Source: Cliona cf. orientalis
Lineage: Eukaryota; Porifera; Demospongiae; Clionaida; Clionaidae
DNA length: 64,000 bases
Reading direction: 5' to 3'
Assembly (NCBI GenBank): GCA_963930775.1
Contig: OZ005696.1
Location: 6,448,001-6,512,000 of the forward strand
Position numbers and translations under genes: made by a program. Shown here in pieces: positions 1 to 12,902 of this stretch (the first letter of the stretch is position 1; each line of letters opens with the position of its first letter). The notes beneath the pieces were generated by a model. It had not been told where the DNA came from and ran no database searches. It was given only the letters and a program-made list of their open reading frames with translations.

Positions 1-26
1 CACACAAACAGAAGAAATGCTGCCAT
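1..26 (-). CDS. 5' end of a third GABA-B-like receptor copy (cut by window edge)
   Basis: The reverse strand reads ATG GCA GCA TTT CTT CTG TTT GTG, giving M-A-A-F-L-L-F-V. This is nearly the signal-peptide start of the complete receptor at 7,497-15,471 (M-A-A-S-L-L-F-V). The upstream flank also matches: positions about 27-340 resemble 36,360-36,590, which lie upstream of the other complete receptor. The gene therefore continues to the left of the window on the minus strand. Only eight codons are visible, so whether it is functional cannot be judged. Confidence 0.75.
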
Positions 27-779
27 GGCGTCGACTAAACTTGGGGATCGAACTCGACTGACTTGATTTATAGTATAGTATGGAAGCCATATAGAGTTGC
101 TGCATGCAGACGTATTACTTCGGTGCCGCTTGTTGCATGACATTGCATGACAATAGGCATGACTGATAGCTAGTGCATGATAATAAAACTTTCATGCTTC
201 AATACAGGCAATTACCATTATATATCCCTATAGCTAATAGTAGCAATTTATTTTCTGAAGCAACCAATAATAAATTTGTAAAGCAAATAATAGCTAATAG
301 TAAGGGTATCGAATCGTGAAATTGATGACAATGCACAGTGTCAACCATCATGCAAGACTCAGCAATAGCTCAATAATAATCAATACTCTATCAAAAGTTA
401 CAGCTCTGACCAAGAGATGGTAGGGAGTGTAGCTAGCTACAGCTGCTAGTCAGACTTGTTCCATTCACGGTCTGTGCCTGACCCGGCAATATCATCTCAA
501 CTGACTACGGCCATGACAAACTTACCTTTTAGTTCCATTCAGGGAGCAAGTATCACGAGCAGGTCTACCCAGGTAGCAATTAGCTAGCTATAATATCTTT
601 AAAATGATTTGAACGATGTCACTCCATTTAAAGCTCACTAATCACTTTCTCCCTATATCTCTTGTACCTCAGGACACTGAACCAATTGTGATAGCTATCA
701 AGTGAAGACATAGAAGTTAATAATTGTAATTGGGTCAGATGAAGAATCTGATGAGCCCGAATTATCAGAAATTTAAGAA
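27..779. other. Intergenic: promoter-side flank of receptor copy 1
   Basis: Positions 27-340 match the 5' flank of receptor copy 3 (about 36,360-36,590), so they are presumably the upstream or promoter-side sequence of copy 1. Positions 340-779 show no coding potential, no obvious repeat and no recognisable regulatory motif. Confidence 0.5.
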
Positions 780-1034
780 TTGTCACTGGCCAACCGTTGC
801 AGTGCTTTCAAGGAGAAAACATTTGTCATTTTTTCATTGAAATTGGTCAACCCAGACAAAATGAGCGAATTCCGAACAGTTCAGATGGGAAAAGCAGGTG
901 TCATCTCATCAGTGACTAGCCTGAAAGCGTTCATCTCACAGAAAGTATCTCAGTTGCCCAACATTTCAGTATACATTGATGATCGGTCGAATGACGAATA
1001 TGGCTACCTTGGAGGACCTATAGCTAGTAGCTAG
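780..1034 (+). pseudogene. Unrecognised short coding fragment
   Basis: This 84-residue open frame has no ATG at its start and opens on TTG. The core reads EFRTVQMGKAGVISSVTSLK and continues to a SVYIDDRSNDEYGYLGG-like end, and its composition looks protein-like. It could be an exon or a remnant of a repeated gene. I do not recognise the family, and no neighbouring exon is visible on this strand. The frame stops at TAG inside a TAGCTAG-rich stretch of the kind common in non-coding parts of this window. Confidence 0.25.
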
Positions 1035-2489
1035 GCTTACCCCAAGTCTCCAGTCCTGTTTTTATACTTCATAATATTTATAATATTATTCCTTTTTAAG
1101 TTTATGTAGCAGCTACCAGGGTGTGTACTTGATTAGCCTTAGCTTAGCGTTATTTAATTGTGGCTATTGTGCATCCTTTGCTATAATTATGAAGCAAGAA
1201 ATAGCTATTAGCTATAGACAAAAAAAAACCCTCTACTGAACTTATGGTTCTTGAAATCTTATCCTTCAATCTCACTCCTGGACCTGTTCATAACATGATA
1301 AACATCCTAACTAGCTAGAGCCTTTAAATATCTGGTGTAGCTAACACCACACTCCAGATCTAGACTTATAAATGTATAAATGAGGTAGCTAGCTAGCTAT
1401 ATTATTATATGTAGCAGGTAGTTTGGTAACGGCCGGAGCTCTTTTTCATCATCTGGAAGAAACCCAACCCATTTCTAACTAGCTACCAATAGGGTTTTGA
1501 AGCTGGCTAGTCAATAGTAATTGCCTTGCAATTGCATATAGTAGGTGGCTGGCTATATAGCTGCTTGAAAAATTATTGGGTCGAGTTTGAAGCCATATTA
1601 CTCTGATTTTAAATAATTCTGCCCCCATACTGTGCCCTACCCCAGATTCTGAAAGATCAGGATCTGGGTGTCAACCGCCTGTGATGGATGCAGAGTTACC
1701 TCACTAATATTATGGTTGTAGTCAAGCCTGACTGTGTACATAATAATATTGTGTGAACTTTATGCAATCAGAGCCCGAGCCATGCAGTCTTGGCAGCTAT
1801 GCCATCACACCTCCACTTCCATTATCCAAATTTCCACATCATCCAATTTCAAAAGTCATTAATTTTATCACACATTCCATAAAGCCAAGAACTCACTGCA
1901 TGCCCCTAGACTATCTTCTTCTTCTTGCACTGTCATGTTTTAAATCATGACGATGTATATGAAGTCATAAAATTGCAATAAATAGTTAGGACATAATGTT
2001 ATAATTTTGCTATCTGTATGTCCATTGTTATTTTTATCGCAAGGAAATTTAAATTAATAGCATGGTGGCAGCCACACTGGGTTTGATCTGGGTTGGGTTA
2101 TCTTGATAACTTGTACACATCCAAAAGTTAGGTATACTTGCAATAAGAATTAATGTGATACTGTTTATCATAATTATGATCATTGGGAAATATATACAAT
2201 ACCTTTAGTGAAGTGATTGTTCATGAACAGTAGTAATTTTGACTTGGAACGGTGTTGAAGAATAACGTGTTTAGTCTTGGGAATAAGGAGTTGAACAAAA
2301 ATATATATAAAATACAGTTAGTACATGCATGCATGCATGTGTGCATCAAATCAATTGTTTCGTGCTCCATTTAGCTATGAAGCAATTAGTGACAGAAAAT
2401 AAATGTATAAAATTAATACTAGCTATATGCAATTCACAATTTGATAACAGATACAAATTATTTTGAAATTTTCAGCAGATTATGTCTTA
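1035..2489. repeat. Non-coding spacer duplicated at 26.6-27.4 kb
   Basis: Stretches of about 1,310-1,990 match about 26,690-27,440 in the same orientation, including the CCTTTAAATA, GATCAGGATCTGGGTGTCAA and CCATTATCCAAATTTCCACA blocks. This is the downstream (3') spacer of the duplicated receptor cassette. No gene is visible. The 65-residue frame at 1,753-1,950 is not preserved in the other copy. Confidence 0.6.
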
Positions 2490-4346
2490 TTAAGTGCTTT
2501 CCCGTTCTGAAATGCTTATTTCTGAGTATGCTGGCACTTGAGTGTTTCCCAACAGCATTAAATTTTGCAAACCTGGCTTAATTTTGCGGCAAACTTTATA
2601 TATGATAATGAAAATTGCAATCAATATTGGTGATATGATAGTTACTCCAATTAATTGAACCACAATATTTATTAGCCAACGATCCATAATTATTGCCTGA
2701 TCAAATAAAGTAATTAAGATACAAGCAATTGCCAAAATGAGTTGAATTGAAATATGATAATTGTTCACCTTCGTTGATTTATAGGGTTGAAGCATTGCTG
2801 TCACCAGTACAATTAGTAAAAGAGAGATTCCAGCCAGTGCATAGCAGAGTACATCCTGCGTAATCCCGAAGATGATATAAAATATTATGATTCGACCTAG
2901 AAAGTAAACTGCAGCAAACCAGCGGCAGTCACGAGTTCCAGGTTCAGTGCCATCCTTGTAGTGACCTTGGAATGCATCAACAAATGTTTGTAGCATGTGA
3001 CTTCTGAGCCGACATGCACTTAAACATCTTTGAAAGAAGCGCATGGGATAGAGAAACAGAAGCGTCAAAGGAGAAAGTATGAACAAAGAAGAAAATACTA
3101 TGCCTAATATACAAAATGGTAGGTGTTCAGGACCAAAATATTTGTATGAAGCATCATAGTACACATATAAGCCCACAAATTTGCCACTGGAATTATAAAC
3201 TCTTGTGGGAAGGAGGATATCTACAGTTGTATTGATAAACTTCACATATGAAAGAAGTAAAAACGTGACAAAGGCCTTGACAATTGATGACTTTATATCC
3301 ATTATCCTAGTGAAACGTACACAGCATCTGTGAAATGGCCTCCACAACCAAACTAACACTCGACAACCTCTATCATGAAGCTCTATCACTATGTAGGTGA
3401 TTACAACAAGCAGAAGTGGATAAATAGCTATGGCATAGTCTAGTGCTAATGTCTGAAGTGTTGTTAGTTCAAGGCAAATATTTAAAGAGAGAGAGCGGAA
3501 GAAGTCTAAGTTCCATATAGCATATGGTATTGTAATTATCCTGAGAGCTAGGGCAGTGTGTCCATTTACTGATAAAAAAACTGCCCTTAAATTCGTTGGT
3601 GATGCAAGTCCTTGATTGAATGTTATAAATCCATACAAATAAGGCTCAGCTGCATCAACTCTAAAGAGAATAACTATGAAATAGAAAATAGTCAGCGGAA
3701 TATAAGCAATTGCCACATACTTTAACCAGTTGTACTCGCCACTACATTTCACACAGTTCAAGTCGTATGAGTAGACTAGGGGGCTGAAGCCATTAATGCA
3801 TTTGCTACACAATCGATTGTCTCTATTGAGCCTCCCACACATTCCACGATTGAGGTCTGTGATACTCAGTGGCAGAAAATGGTAAATCGTCCAACCAATC
3901 CAGCTCCAGCTATCATTGAAATATCCACACCCATAAGGACAAGATCCTACAATGATATCTTTTGTATTATCACAAGTCATGCAATAACATTTCCGAATAG
4001 CAACTTGATTGCTATTGCAACTGACAGAGCCACTAATTGTATTTGGTCTACACCGGCAAGTGCCATTGGAATCACCATACATCCAAGTCTTCTGGCAAGC
4101 AAACTTACTGAAGTTTGGTTTGTTCCAGGGTTGCTCAGTTGAGTGTGCTACATGTACACCGTTGGTGGCCAAGACGTCATAGTCCTTATTCTTGTGCAAT
4201 AATATTATGCTCACTTTATCAGTCTGAGCTGAAATGGTAGTATCTGCAATTTCATCGCTAAGCACAAAATGGATCACAGAAGAACATGTCACTGAAAGGA
4301 GTGTGATGCGAAGTAGCAAGTAAAAATTTAAGCTGCTCATCTTCAA
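2490..4346 (-). CDS. Intronless multi-span membrane receptor-like protein, 618 aa
   Basis: A single-exon ORF starts MKMSSLNFYLLLRITLLSV, a plausible signal peptide. A short cysteine-rich ectodomain of roughly 190 residues follows, with C-x-C pairs (CRCRP, CYCMTC, CPYGCGYF) and GMCGRLNRDNRLCSKCINGF. From about residue 205 there are roughly eight to nine hydrophobic segments (for example YIPLTIFYFIVILF, YPLLLVVITYIVI and FVTFLLLSYVKF), then a short basic, Ser-rich tail. The GxCGxC...NGFS...C..C motif before the first membrane span is shared with the Pmp-repeat protein at 17,096-20,935, so this is the same membrane core with a truncated ectodomain. It is a close paralogue of the next gene. Function is unknown; a cell-surface receptor or adhesion role is inferred. 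Confidence 0.85.
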   Translation of the reverse strand: MKMSSLNFYLLLRITLLSVTCSSVIHFVLSDEIADTTISAQTDKVSIILLHKNKDYDVLATNGVHVAHSTEQPWNKPNFSKFACQKTWMYGDSNGTCRCRPNTISGSVSCNSNQVAIRKCYCMTCDNTKDIIVGSCPYGCGYFNDSWSWIGWTIYHFLPLSITDLNRGMCGRLNRDNRLCSKCINGFSPLVYSYDLNCVKCSGEYNWLKYVAIAYIPLTIFYFIVILFRVDAAEPYLYGFITFNQGLASPTNLRAVFLSVNGHTALALRIITIPYAIWNLDFFRSLSLNICLELTTLQTLALDYAIAIYPLLLVVITYIVIELHDRGCRVLVWLWRPFHRCCVRFTRIMDIKSSIVKAFVTFLLLSYVKFINTTVDILLPTRVYNSSGKFVGLYVYYDASYKYFGPEHLPFCILGIVFSSLFILSPLTLLFLYPMRFFQRCLSACRLRSHMLQTFVDAFQGHYKDGTEPGTRDCRWFAAVYFLGRIIIFYIIFGITQDVLCYALAGISLLLIVLVTAMLQPYKSTKVNNYHISIQLILAIACILITLFDQAIIMDRWLINIVVQLIGVTIISPILIAIFIIIYKVCRKIKPGLQNLMLLGNTQVPAYSEISISEREST

Positions 4347-5165
4347 CTATTGAACTGCATACATTGTCAAGTGATTTTGAATCTGAGCTTTCTTAGTCTA
4401 AGACTCATATGTGTAGGAATAACAATTATATATTCTTAACGCTTATCTCTCTGGCTGTATCAAAAAGTTTTTAGGTTGTTAAGTTCATTGCATTGTAAAC
4501 AATGATCATGATAAAAGCTGCAAGACTAGTAGAAATCTCATATAACTAGTATACATACTGTATATATTATAAATGTCTCAGTTTACCTTTGAAAATATAT
4601 CCTATAGCTAGCTACTTAATAAATTACTACAAAGTTAATAATTTTGTGGTGAGAAAACTTAACAGTCCCACTATACACAATGAGTTGAATTTCCTATGTT
4701 CGAAACTGCATGTACATTACTATAGGGCCGAATTTCATGTAATCTTCCCTAAATTATTATCATGAATGTACATGTAGTATTTCCTGTAGATTTCCTTAGG
4801 TGCAAAATGTACATAGGAATTACTTTTATTGCTGTGGCCCTATAAAAAATGTCAGGTCTTTGTGACATCATGCTATAAGCTATATGTATGTATTATTAAT
4901 TTTCTAAGGTGTGATAATAATATTATTATTATAATGCCCTATGTATATGTCTGGTTCAAAGTATACCTATACGTACGTAGTAGCTACTAAGTCTGAAAGT
5001 GCGTAACTGAGGGAGGTATTACATGACAGTTGGAAAGTAAAACTATCTCTGCATGAGTATTATTATAGAATTTATGTCTGAATTATACTGCACACACAAT
5101 AATAATTATTATTGATGTATAGATACTACCGTAGCTACGAAATTAATGTAAGCTAAATTAAATAA
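4347..5165. other. Intergenic AT-rich spacer between the paralogous membrane genes
   Basis: I see no gene here. A possible tiny inverted-repeat element lies at 4,721-4,844, bounded by TATAGGGCC and GGCCCTATA. The rest is AT-rich with short (TAGC)n and (TTA)n runs. Confidence 0.4.
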
Positions 5166-7055
5166 TTATTTGATACTGCCATAATTATTAATGCAGATTA
5201 AAGATGTTACAATTGGCCTAGACCTGTCAATAAGATTTGTATTCATTGATAACTCTTCATCTTTTGGGTATGATGGCTTCTTAAAATTTTTCAGTATACT
5301 TTTTAACACCGATCGCAGTTTGTGGCGTAGTTTATATGCAATATAGAAAATTACAAGTAATACTGGTAAACTGCAAAGTATTCCAATCATGTAAATCACC
5401 ACGTGTATAAGCCAACGATCTTTAATTGCTGCCAGATCCAGTAAGGCAATTAAGAAACAAGCAATTGCAAGAATGAGTTGCATTGAAGTATGATAGTTAT
5501 TCACCTGATTTGACTTATATGGTTGTAGCATTACCGTCACTAACGCAAGTAGTAGAAGGAAGATTCCAGTCATCCCATAGCATAATACATCTTGTGTAAT
5601 TCCAAATATTACATGGAGTACTATAATTCGACCTAGAAAGTAAACTGCAGCAAACCAACGGTAATCTCGAGTTCCAGGTTCAGCACCATCCTTGTAGTGA
5701 CCTTGGAATGCATCAACAAATGTTTGTAGCATGTGACTTCTGAGCCGAAATGCACTTAAACATCTTTGAAAGAAGCTCATGGGATAGAGAAGCAGTAGTA
5801 CTAAAGGAGCAAGCACGAACACAAAGAAAAGCCCGATACTTAGTATACAGAATGGAAGATGCTTTGGACCAAAGTATTTATATGAGGCATCGTAGTACAC
5901 ATACCAACCAAATGGTTTGCTGCTACTATTGTAAACTCTTCCAGGAAGGAGGATGTCTACAGTTGTATTGATAAACTTTACGTATGAAAGAAGTAAAAAT
6001 GTGGCAAGAGCCTTGACAATTGATGACTTTATATCCATTATCCTAGTAAATCGTACACAGCATCTGTGAAACGGCCTCCATAACCAAACTAACACTCGAC
6101 AACCTCTGGCATGAAGCTCTATCACTATGTAGGTGATTACAACAAGCAGAAGTGGATAAATAGCTATGGCATAGTCTAGTGCTAATGTCTGAAGTGTTGT
6201 TAAATCAAGACAAATATTTAAAGAGAGAGAGCGAAAAAAATCCAAGTTCCATATGGTATATGGTATCGTAATTATCCGAAGAGTCAGAGCAATTTTGCCG
6301 TGCACTGTTATAAACACTGCTCGTAAATTTAATGGTGATGCAAGTCCTTGGTTGAATGTTATAAATCCATACAAATAGGGCTCAGTTGCATCAACTCTAA
6401 AGAGAATAACTATAAAATAGAAGATAGTCAGTGGAACATACGCAACTGCCACGTATTTCAACCAGTTGTACTCACCACTACATTTCACACAGTTCAAGTC
6501 GTATGAGTAGACTAGGGGGCTAAAGCCATTAATGCATTTGCTACACAATCGATTGTCTCTATTGAGCCTCCCACACATTCCACGATTGAGGTCTGTGATA
6601 CTCAATGGCAGAGGATGGTAAATCGTCCTATCAATCCAATTGGAGTTAACGCTATCATTGAAATATCCACACCCATACGGACAAGATCCTAGTACAACAC
6701 CTTTTGTGCTATCATAGGTCATGCAGTAGCACCTTAGAACGGCAACTCGGTTGGTGATACTATTGCAACTGACCGAAGCATGCACACTTGCTCCACACTG
6801 ACATGTGCCATTTGAGCCATGCATCCATACATTCTGGCAATCATCCTCACCTAAACCTGGTGTACTCATCAAGTTTGTTGAGTATGCAGCATTATTAGTA
6901 TCCAAGTCATTGTCCTTGTAATTTTGATGTATCCCTCCCTCAGCTGTTTTATTCAAATCTTCATTGCCGCTGTGAAGATGTACCACAGGTGGGAGAAGTA
7001 TGAGGAATAACAGAAATGCTGGTATGATACTGATATGCATCTTCGCTTGACCCAT
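5166..7055 (-). CDS. Intronless multi-span membrane receptor-like protein, 629 aa (paralogue)
   Basis: This single-exon ORF begins MGQAKMHISIIPAFLLFLIL, a clear signal peptide. The ectodomain keeps the CQNVWMHGSNGTCQC, CYCMTYDSTKG and CPYGCGYFNDS blocks and the GMCGRLNRDNRLCSKCINGF segment of its neighbour at 2,490-4,346. The membrane region is nearly the same for most of its length. The N-terminal 70 residues and the cytoplasmic tail (KSILKNFKKPSYPKDEELSM...) differ, so the two genes diverge mainly at their ends. Same strand and an 0.8 kb gap make a tandem duplication the simple explanation. The block carrying both genes is absent from the other copy of the receptor cassette. No known function is recognised. 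Confidence 0.85.
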   Translation of the reverse strand: MGQAKMHISIIPAFLLFLILLPPVVHLHSGNEDLNKTAEGGIHQNYKDNDLDTNNAAYSTNLMSTPGLGEDDCQNVWMHGSNGTCQCGASVHASVSCNSITNRVAVLRCYCMTYDSTKGVVLGSCPYGCGYFNDSVNSNWIDRTIYHPLPLSITDLNRGMCGRLNRDNRLCSKCINGFSPLVYSYDLNCVKCSGEYNWLKYVAVAYVPLTIFYFIVILFRVDATEPYLYGFITFNQGLASPLNLRAVFITVHGKIALTLRIITIPYTIWNLDFFRSLSLNICLDLTTLQTLALDYAIAIYPLLLVVITYIVIELHARGCRVLVWLWRPFHRCCVRFTRIMDIKSSIVKALATFLLLSYVKFINTTVDILLPGRVYNSSSKPFGWYVYYDASYKYFGPKHLPFCILSIGLFFVFVLAPLVLLLLYPMSFFQRCLSAFRLRSHMLQTFVDAFQGHYKDGAEPGTRDYRWFAAVYFLGRIIVLHVIFGITQDVLCYGMTGIFLLLLALVTVMLQPYKSNQVNNYHTSMQLILAIACFLIALLDLAAIKDRWLIHVVIYMIGILCSLPVLLVIFYIAYKLRHKLRSVLKSILKNFKKPSYPKDEELSMNTNLIDRSRPIVTSLICINNYGSIK

Positions 7056-7496
7056 GCCACAGTTGAACAGTAAAATTGTAGAAGTATAGCTATAGCTACA
7101 AGTAACATGAGCTGCGGTGCCGAAAAACTAATGAATGCACAGTTCGATCTGTACTTTCATAGTACCGGTAGTATACCTAACTATAGATATTCTGAAAGTT
7201 TATCTCCCTGGTAGCATCAAAAACTTTTTGTTGGACTGAGTGATTATTTAATTGGGACTTTTGCCCTTCATTTTAATGCTTTCATGTAATGAAATTGTTG
7301 GTAAAACATCCAAAGTGAAATGCATCAACTACTATATTATTATGACATGATGTAATTAATAAATATGCATTAATACCGGACCATTGCTGTCCAAAGAGTG
7401 CATGTAACCTTGCCACAATTATATTGTAGTTTCATAGTTAGTACGATCCCCTGTATCCTAAAAAAGAATATTATTATTAGCATGCAGAGCAGCTAT
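7056..7496. other. Spacer between membrane gene and receptor copy 2
   Basis: From about 7,140 this matches 27,450-27,700 downstream of receptor copy 3, including CATCAAAAACTTTTTGTTGG. It probably holds the 3' untranslated region of the receptor. No gene is seen. Confidence 0.5.
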
Positions 7497-10400
7497 TTAA
7501 ATATTTAATTTATTTACCTTCATCCCTGCTATCTCATCCCTCAGTTGAAGTATTGTCGCATCCCTCTCCTTGAGCATCTTTTGTAAGGATGTGATCTTTC
7601 CTTCCGGGTCTGAATCTCCTTTAAACGTGGTTAGTATAGTGCCTGCTCTTCTGTCTATGTCCCTAACAGATGCAGCATGGGTCCTTCCAAACGTTTCTTC
7701 TTCGTCGGGACCTTTCAGCAACAATACCAACTAAAATTATTGAAATAAATATTGATGATAGCCATATTGCATGCAAAATGTGAATTTGTAACACCATTCA
7801 GAGACGATACCTTTGGAAGGAAGATAAGTGCCAAAAATATGGTGGTGAGGATGAATATTCCTGCCACAAATATCCCAGTTCCAATGTTGATGTATGTCCT
7901 CAGGGAGAATGTCACCAGTGCCAGCACCACAATGACAATACTTGAGATGTAGACGATAGTGGCGATGTACTTTGAATCATTTAGGCCTTGGAGTTTCACC
8001 TTCCTTGTTTGGAATGATAGAATGATCCCAATTATTTGAAGCACGACTAGATATGCAAAGATGAAAATTTGCCAGAAGAAGTTTGGGGAAGATGCTTCAT
8101 AGCACACCAATACGAAGAACTGCTCCCTGATTCCAAGAAGCTGCATGTAGAAAACAACAAAAAACATGTTCAGTGCTACGTGACTAATGGCAGTTAACTG
8201 ACTGTCATTCCAGAGGGATTCTCTTGATCTACTTCTTGTGTTACTTTTCCTCTCAGCTGTGGGATGGCCGTCTCCAGCAGCAAAAGAAACATGGTTAATC
8301 CAGTCAGAGCCATTGTAGCGCCAACTAAGTGGCAGTCCTTTAAAACCTGAAGATTATAGAATATGCATATAAATTATGAAATCATAAATTGATTGACCAA
8401 CCCTTCATTTTCATTATGACTATCCTAGAGTACATGTCGTGTATATACTCTCAATTCATCGCTCGAACTAAAACTACCGGAAATTATATACACTGTGATT
8501 CTTATGATGGATTGCATACCTTCTTGTTGGGTGTTGGATTATGAAAGATCTGATAAACCCTCCACATTTTGGCTAGTACCATGCCAAATGCAAGTGAGTA
8601 TCCAATGGTGAACAGCCAATGCTGTACCTAATCATAATAACACATTGTCAAGTATTGTATTGCTTACATTAAAATACTTACAATACAGCTTGCTAAAAGG
8701 GCATTCTTGTCAACTACGGGGAGAAGATAGAAGTATATGGAACTGTACATGAGCATAGCTCCCACAATAATGAAGTAGTTCAGATTTGGACTGGAGAGCT
8801 TCACAACCCTATATAATAAGTTATAACATGTTTCAATAGATTATGTGACCTGCTATGAGAAAGGTCTAATATGAAAGCAAAGATAATTTTTATCATGATA
8901 AGATCCAATTGTACTATCTACAAAATTAGTGTAGCCTAGTATATACTTGTATCAGTAATAGATTACACGTACAGTATACATAACAATATTATAATACATG
9001 TAACAACAAAAAAAACTCGTAATAGCTATAGCTATAGTCACGCATGCGACCAGCTATGAGAATAGGGACAATTTGAGACTTTTAAATTTGTTTGCACGTA
9101 GAGTATGTAACTTGATGCATGTATGCACTCTGGTTTATGCCTATATACAATATTATGTCACAATAATACACTAAATTAAAATAATACAAGTAACTAGCAA
9201 GTTATAGACTCACATAGTAACTACCATCTTCCCCAAATGACCTTTTTCTCATAGTAGATCATATAGCATGTAGAGTAATTTACCAAACATCGGATATCGT
9301 CGAATCCCTGACATGCGGTTTTAGATGAGTTTGGTCGGAATCACAGTCATGGTAGGCCATATACTAAACGATTCCATGCTTCCTACAACTTTCTTTAGCT
9401 TACAAGTGGAGCTAGCCAGTAGTCATCCTCTATTTGCGTCCGATTCATCGAAAATGATTGGGTGGAGTCCCACTGGTAGGCGTGGCTAAACACGATCGAA
9501 ATGGTGGACCGCAGTTAGCTGCTAGTGCATGTGCCTGTAGTAGCGTTGACCGATTCTGATCATCACCAAGATAGAATATGCAAGCATGTCCGAGATTTGA
9601 AGCGGAGGTCCGGTTTATAAATTCGTAACACTATCTTTGAGCACAATTTGCACGCGTTGTAACAAAGATTGGGACATACGGTTTGCATCATTCGTTAGCT
9701 GACTGGTAGCTCTATCTACTGAGTACTCTATCATTTAAAATCATTGTTATGTCCGAAAGTTATGGGTTACTTTATAAAAACCGTCCGGATTTCGATGATC
9801 TACTCTATGTGTATAGTGATCAAGCACACAGTGATGTATACAATGTCATTTGCATGGAATAGGATAATGATGGGGGTCAAACTCACTTCCTCTCTCTATA
9901 GATGAAGTTAAACAGCAGACATCCGATGGCAAATGCTATCCCTATTGTTGTCAGAAAATAAAATACAACAACCAGTCCAATTTGGTGTGTATGGATGACA
10001 ACTGCCGGGCTACCATCCAATGGAACTCCATCTATATGACATAATTGTGGTAGTAATACACTAATATACTACAATAATAATAATTATTATGTGCCTATAG
10101 ATCTACTGGTATAGAGAATAATAATTATACCAGGAAAGACTTCTTTGTCGTTGAATCCAGATTCAAAAACAAACGTATAGTTGGCAGTTCTGTCCAGATA
10201 AGCAAATCTTTGTCTTGTAAGGTTACCATTTTCTAGAGATTAATTTTGTAATGTTTTTATATATAGCACGAATAGCTACATACCATCCAACAGATACTGG
10301 CGTAGTCTTAGTCGATGGTGGATAATTGTTCCGTTATCATCAAACAAAATGCGACCCTGCATGCCACATCAATAGATGATAAATATCGGTATTGTATTAA

Positions 10401-12825
10401 CTTTTTCCACAGCAAAATTTCAACGTATGGTATATAATTATGAACTAACCGAGACTCCAGAAAAATTTGTTTGCTGCAAATTCCACTGAATGAGGCAGCC
10501 CATTCTCTCGTTTGTGTAGTCAAACTCCTCCAGAGGCACCAGTGAGCCTGGTACATTGTCACACCCTGTTTCACTGATATCACCACTCCTAACCATTGAC
10601 AGTGTGTTGTTCAGTGCTAGTGCAACCACCCATATGACATCATACGCTCTGATGCTGGCGTCCACAACATCAAACCCTCCCTCTATGGCTCTCCTTGTGT
10701 ACTCATTTTCAAATGCCTCAGGAGTCTGTATGTTCATTATGACATCATGTTAATATAATACATTTATCCTCTCTGCAAAGTGTAGGCGGACGGTTGCTGC
10801 AATCGTTTGGCAATTTTGTCCGTCCGTCCGTCGCAACCCTCCTTTAGTAGTACAAACATCTCTTTCCAGATTTGACATCACAGAGTATCATTAATATACA
10901 ACCACTAAAACCATGAAGCCATGAAGGTTGTGTCTGCACTGTCCTATCAGTAACTAGCTGCAGCTGCATCTAAATGTATACAGAATGTAACTCAGTGGTT
11001 GCAATTTAAGTACCTTCTAATGATATTCAGGCCCACGTACAACGGTGGTTATGATGTCAAATCTGGAAAGAGATGTTTGTACTACTATTGTGTGCGTTGC
11101 ACACTCCTGGTAATGTACTCCTGATATCATGCATGCATGTATATAGTGGTGAGGGTTCTGCACTCCTGTGCATTCATTATCATAATGAATGCACAGGAGT
11201 GCAGAACCCTCACCCCATTTCTCATAGTATGAGAAATGGGGTTATTTGGGGAAGGAGTGTAGCTATTCTTAATTATTACATCCACGTACAATTAATGTCA
11301 TAATAGACAATCACCATTGAAAACAGAATCCAGTCCTATGAAAAATGGCATCACTTGTACGGCGACATCAATGTATATCATCAATGTATATAGCCATTCG
11401 TATCATGATCCACGAAATATTCATACATACTAGTTATAGTTTTAATTTGTCGAGATGGTCACAAACTTTAGACTTTAATGTACAGTGTCACATGTACCTA
11501 CAACAAAATTCAAGATTATTAGTCTGCAGTTTTCACTTACAATTCCAGCATCTGTCAGTGCACTGCTGTCATCAGCAGCAGGGTATCTTCTCAAAGATAT
11601 CATTCTGTTCAAGAAATCCCGCACCTGATCAACGTCACAATCAACGGTTTTCCACCATCCACGTGGGTACCAGTCGTATGCTATCCATACATACTTAGGA
11701 TAAGTAAGTCCCCTCTTGGCAGCCTGTAACAATCATGTATGCCATGAAGTGTGACATTGTGTTAGAGAAATCTGCATAACTGCATGCTGTAGGTTTGATT
11801 CTGAAGCAATGGTCATTCACTTCATTCCCATTAGTACAGCTATATCTATATACCTCACAAATGATCTTTCTAGCAGGTGGTGTATAACTGTTAATGAAAA
11901 AGATGCGATAATCTTCTTTCTCCAGCTGCAATTGAAGCATTGTTACAACTGAGCTAAAAGAGCCTTGGCATGTCCTTACAAACAAGTCATTGACTGTTTC
12001 TGTTGGATCATCTTGAGTTTTGAAGAGACGAGTCACCACTGTAATGCCAGCTGATTCTAGCTCCGTTTGATAATTTGACTCCGCCTAGCATGAGGCAGAC
12101 ATATATATATATAATATAACCTATGACACGGAGGTATGCAGTTTGAGCATCAGATTAGTACTGGCATGACCATTATGACACCCATGCATGCATGCATGCC
12201 AATAATTAATGCGATTCCACTGAAATTACCATACTTAATTCCTGAGATTCCATGACTCTGGTTACATACTACTGTAATAGTAATTGTAAACCATATGATA
12301 TAGTCAAGGGGATAAAGCAGTTCCAATTCTGCTGCTCACCCTTCTCTGTCCTTGCCACTAGCTTAAAATAATCTTTACTAACTATATAGGCTATGTAAAT
12401 GAATACCTCTAAATCATGGCAGTATAAAGTATACCAATGCATTTTGCATACAATGGATCATGCAGATAATATTGCTACTCAAATTGCAATTAGAGCACAT
12501 GCCAATCACACCTGAACGATAATGGGCGTATCTATGTGCTTACAAATTGGTTATCAATAAACACGTCCTGTACATAAGATTGGCTTGGCTTTGAGTCCCT
12601 TTGTGATATTCTAGCAGCACCGTAGTTAAATGCTACAAATGCAATTTCTTTTAATTTGCAAATCTGCATGGATAAGCCGAAACTGTTTACAGCTGCAGTA
12701 TTTATGTACTAGTAACTTGAGCTACCACTCCCAGTACAGAATAACGAGCCTACACAGTTCATGTGACTGATCTGAACTTCAGCAGGAGTGCCTTTTATCA
12801 ACAATAATATTATATGCAGACAGAG

Positions 12826-12902
<77 letters not shown>

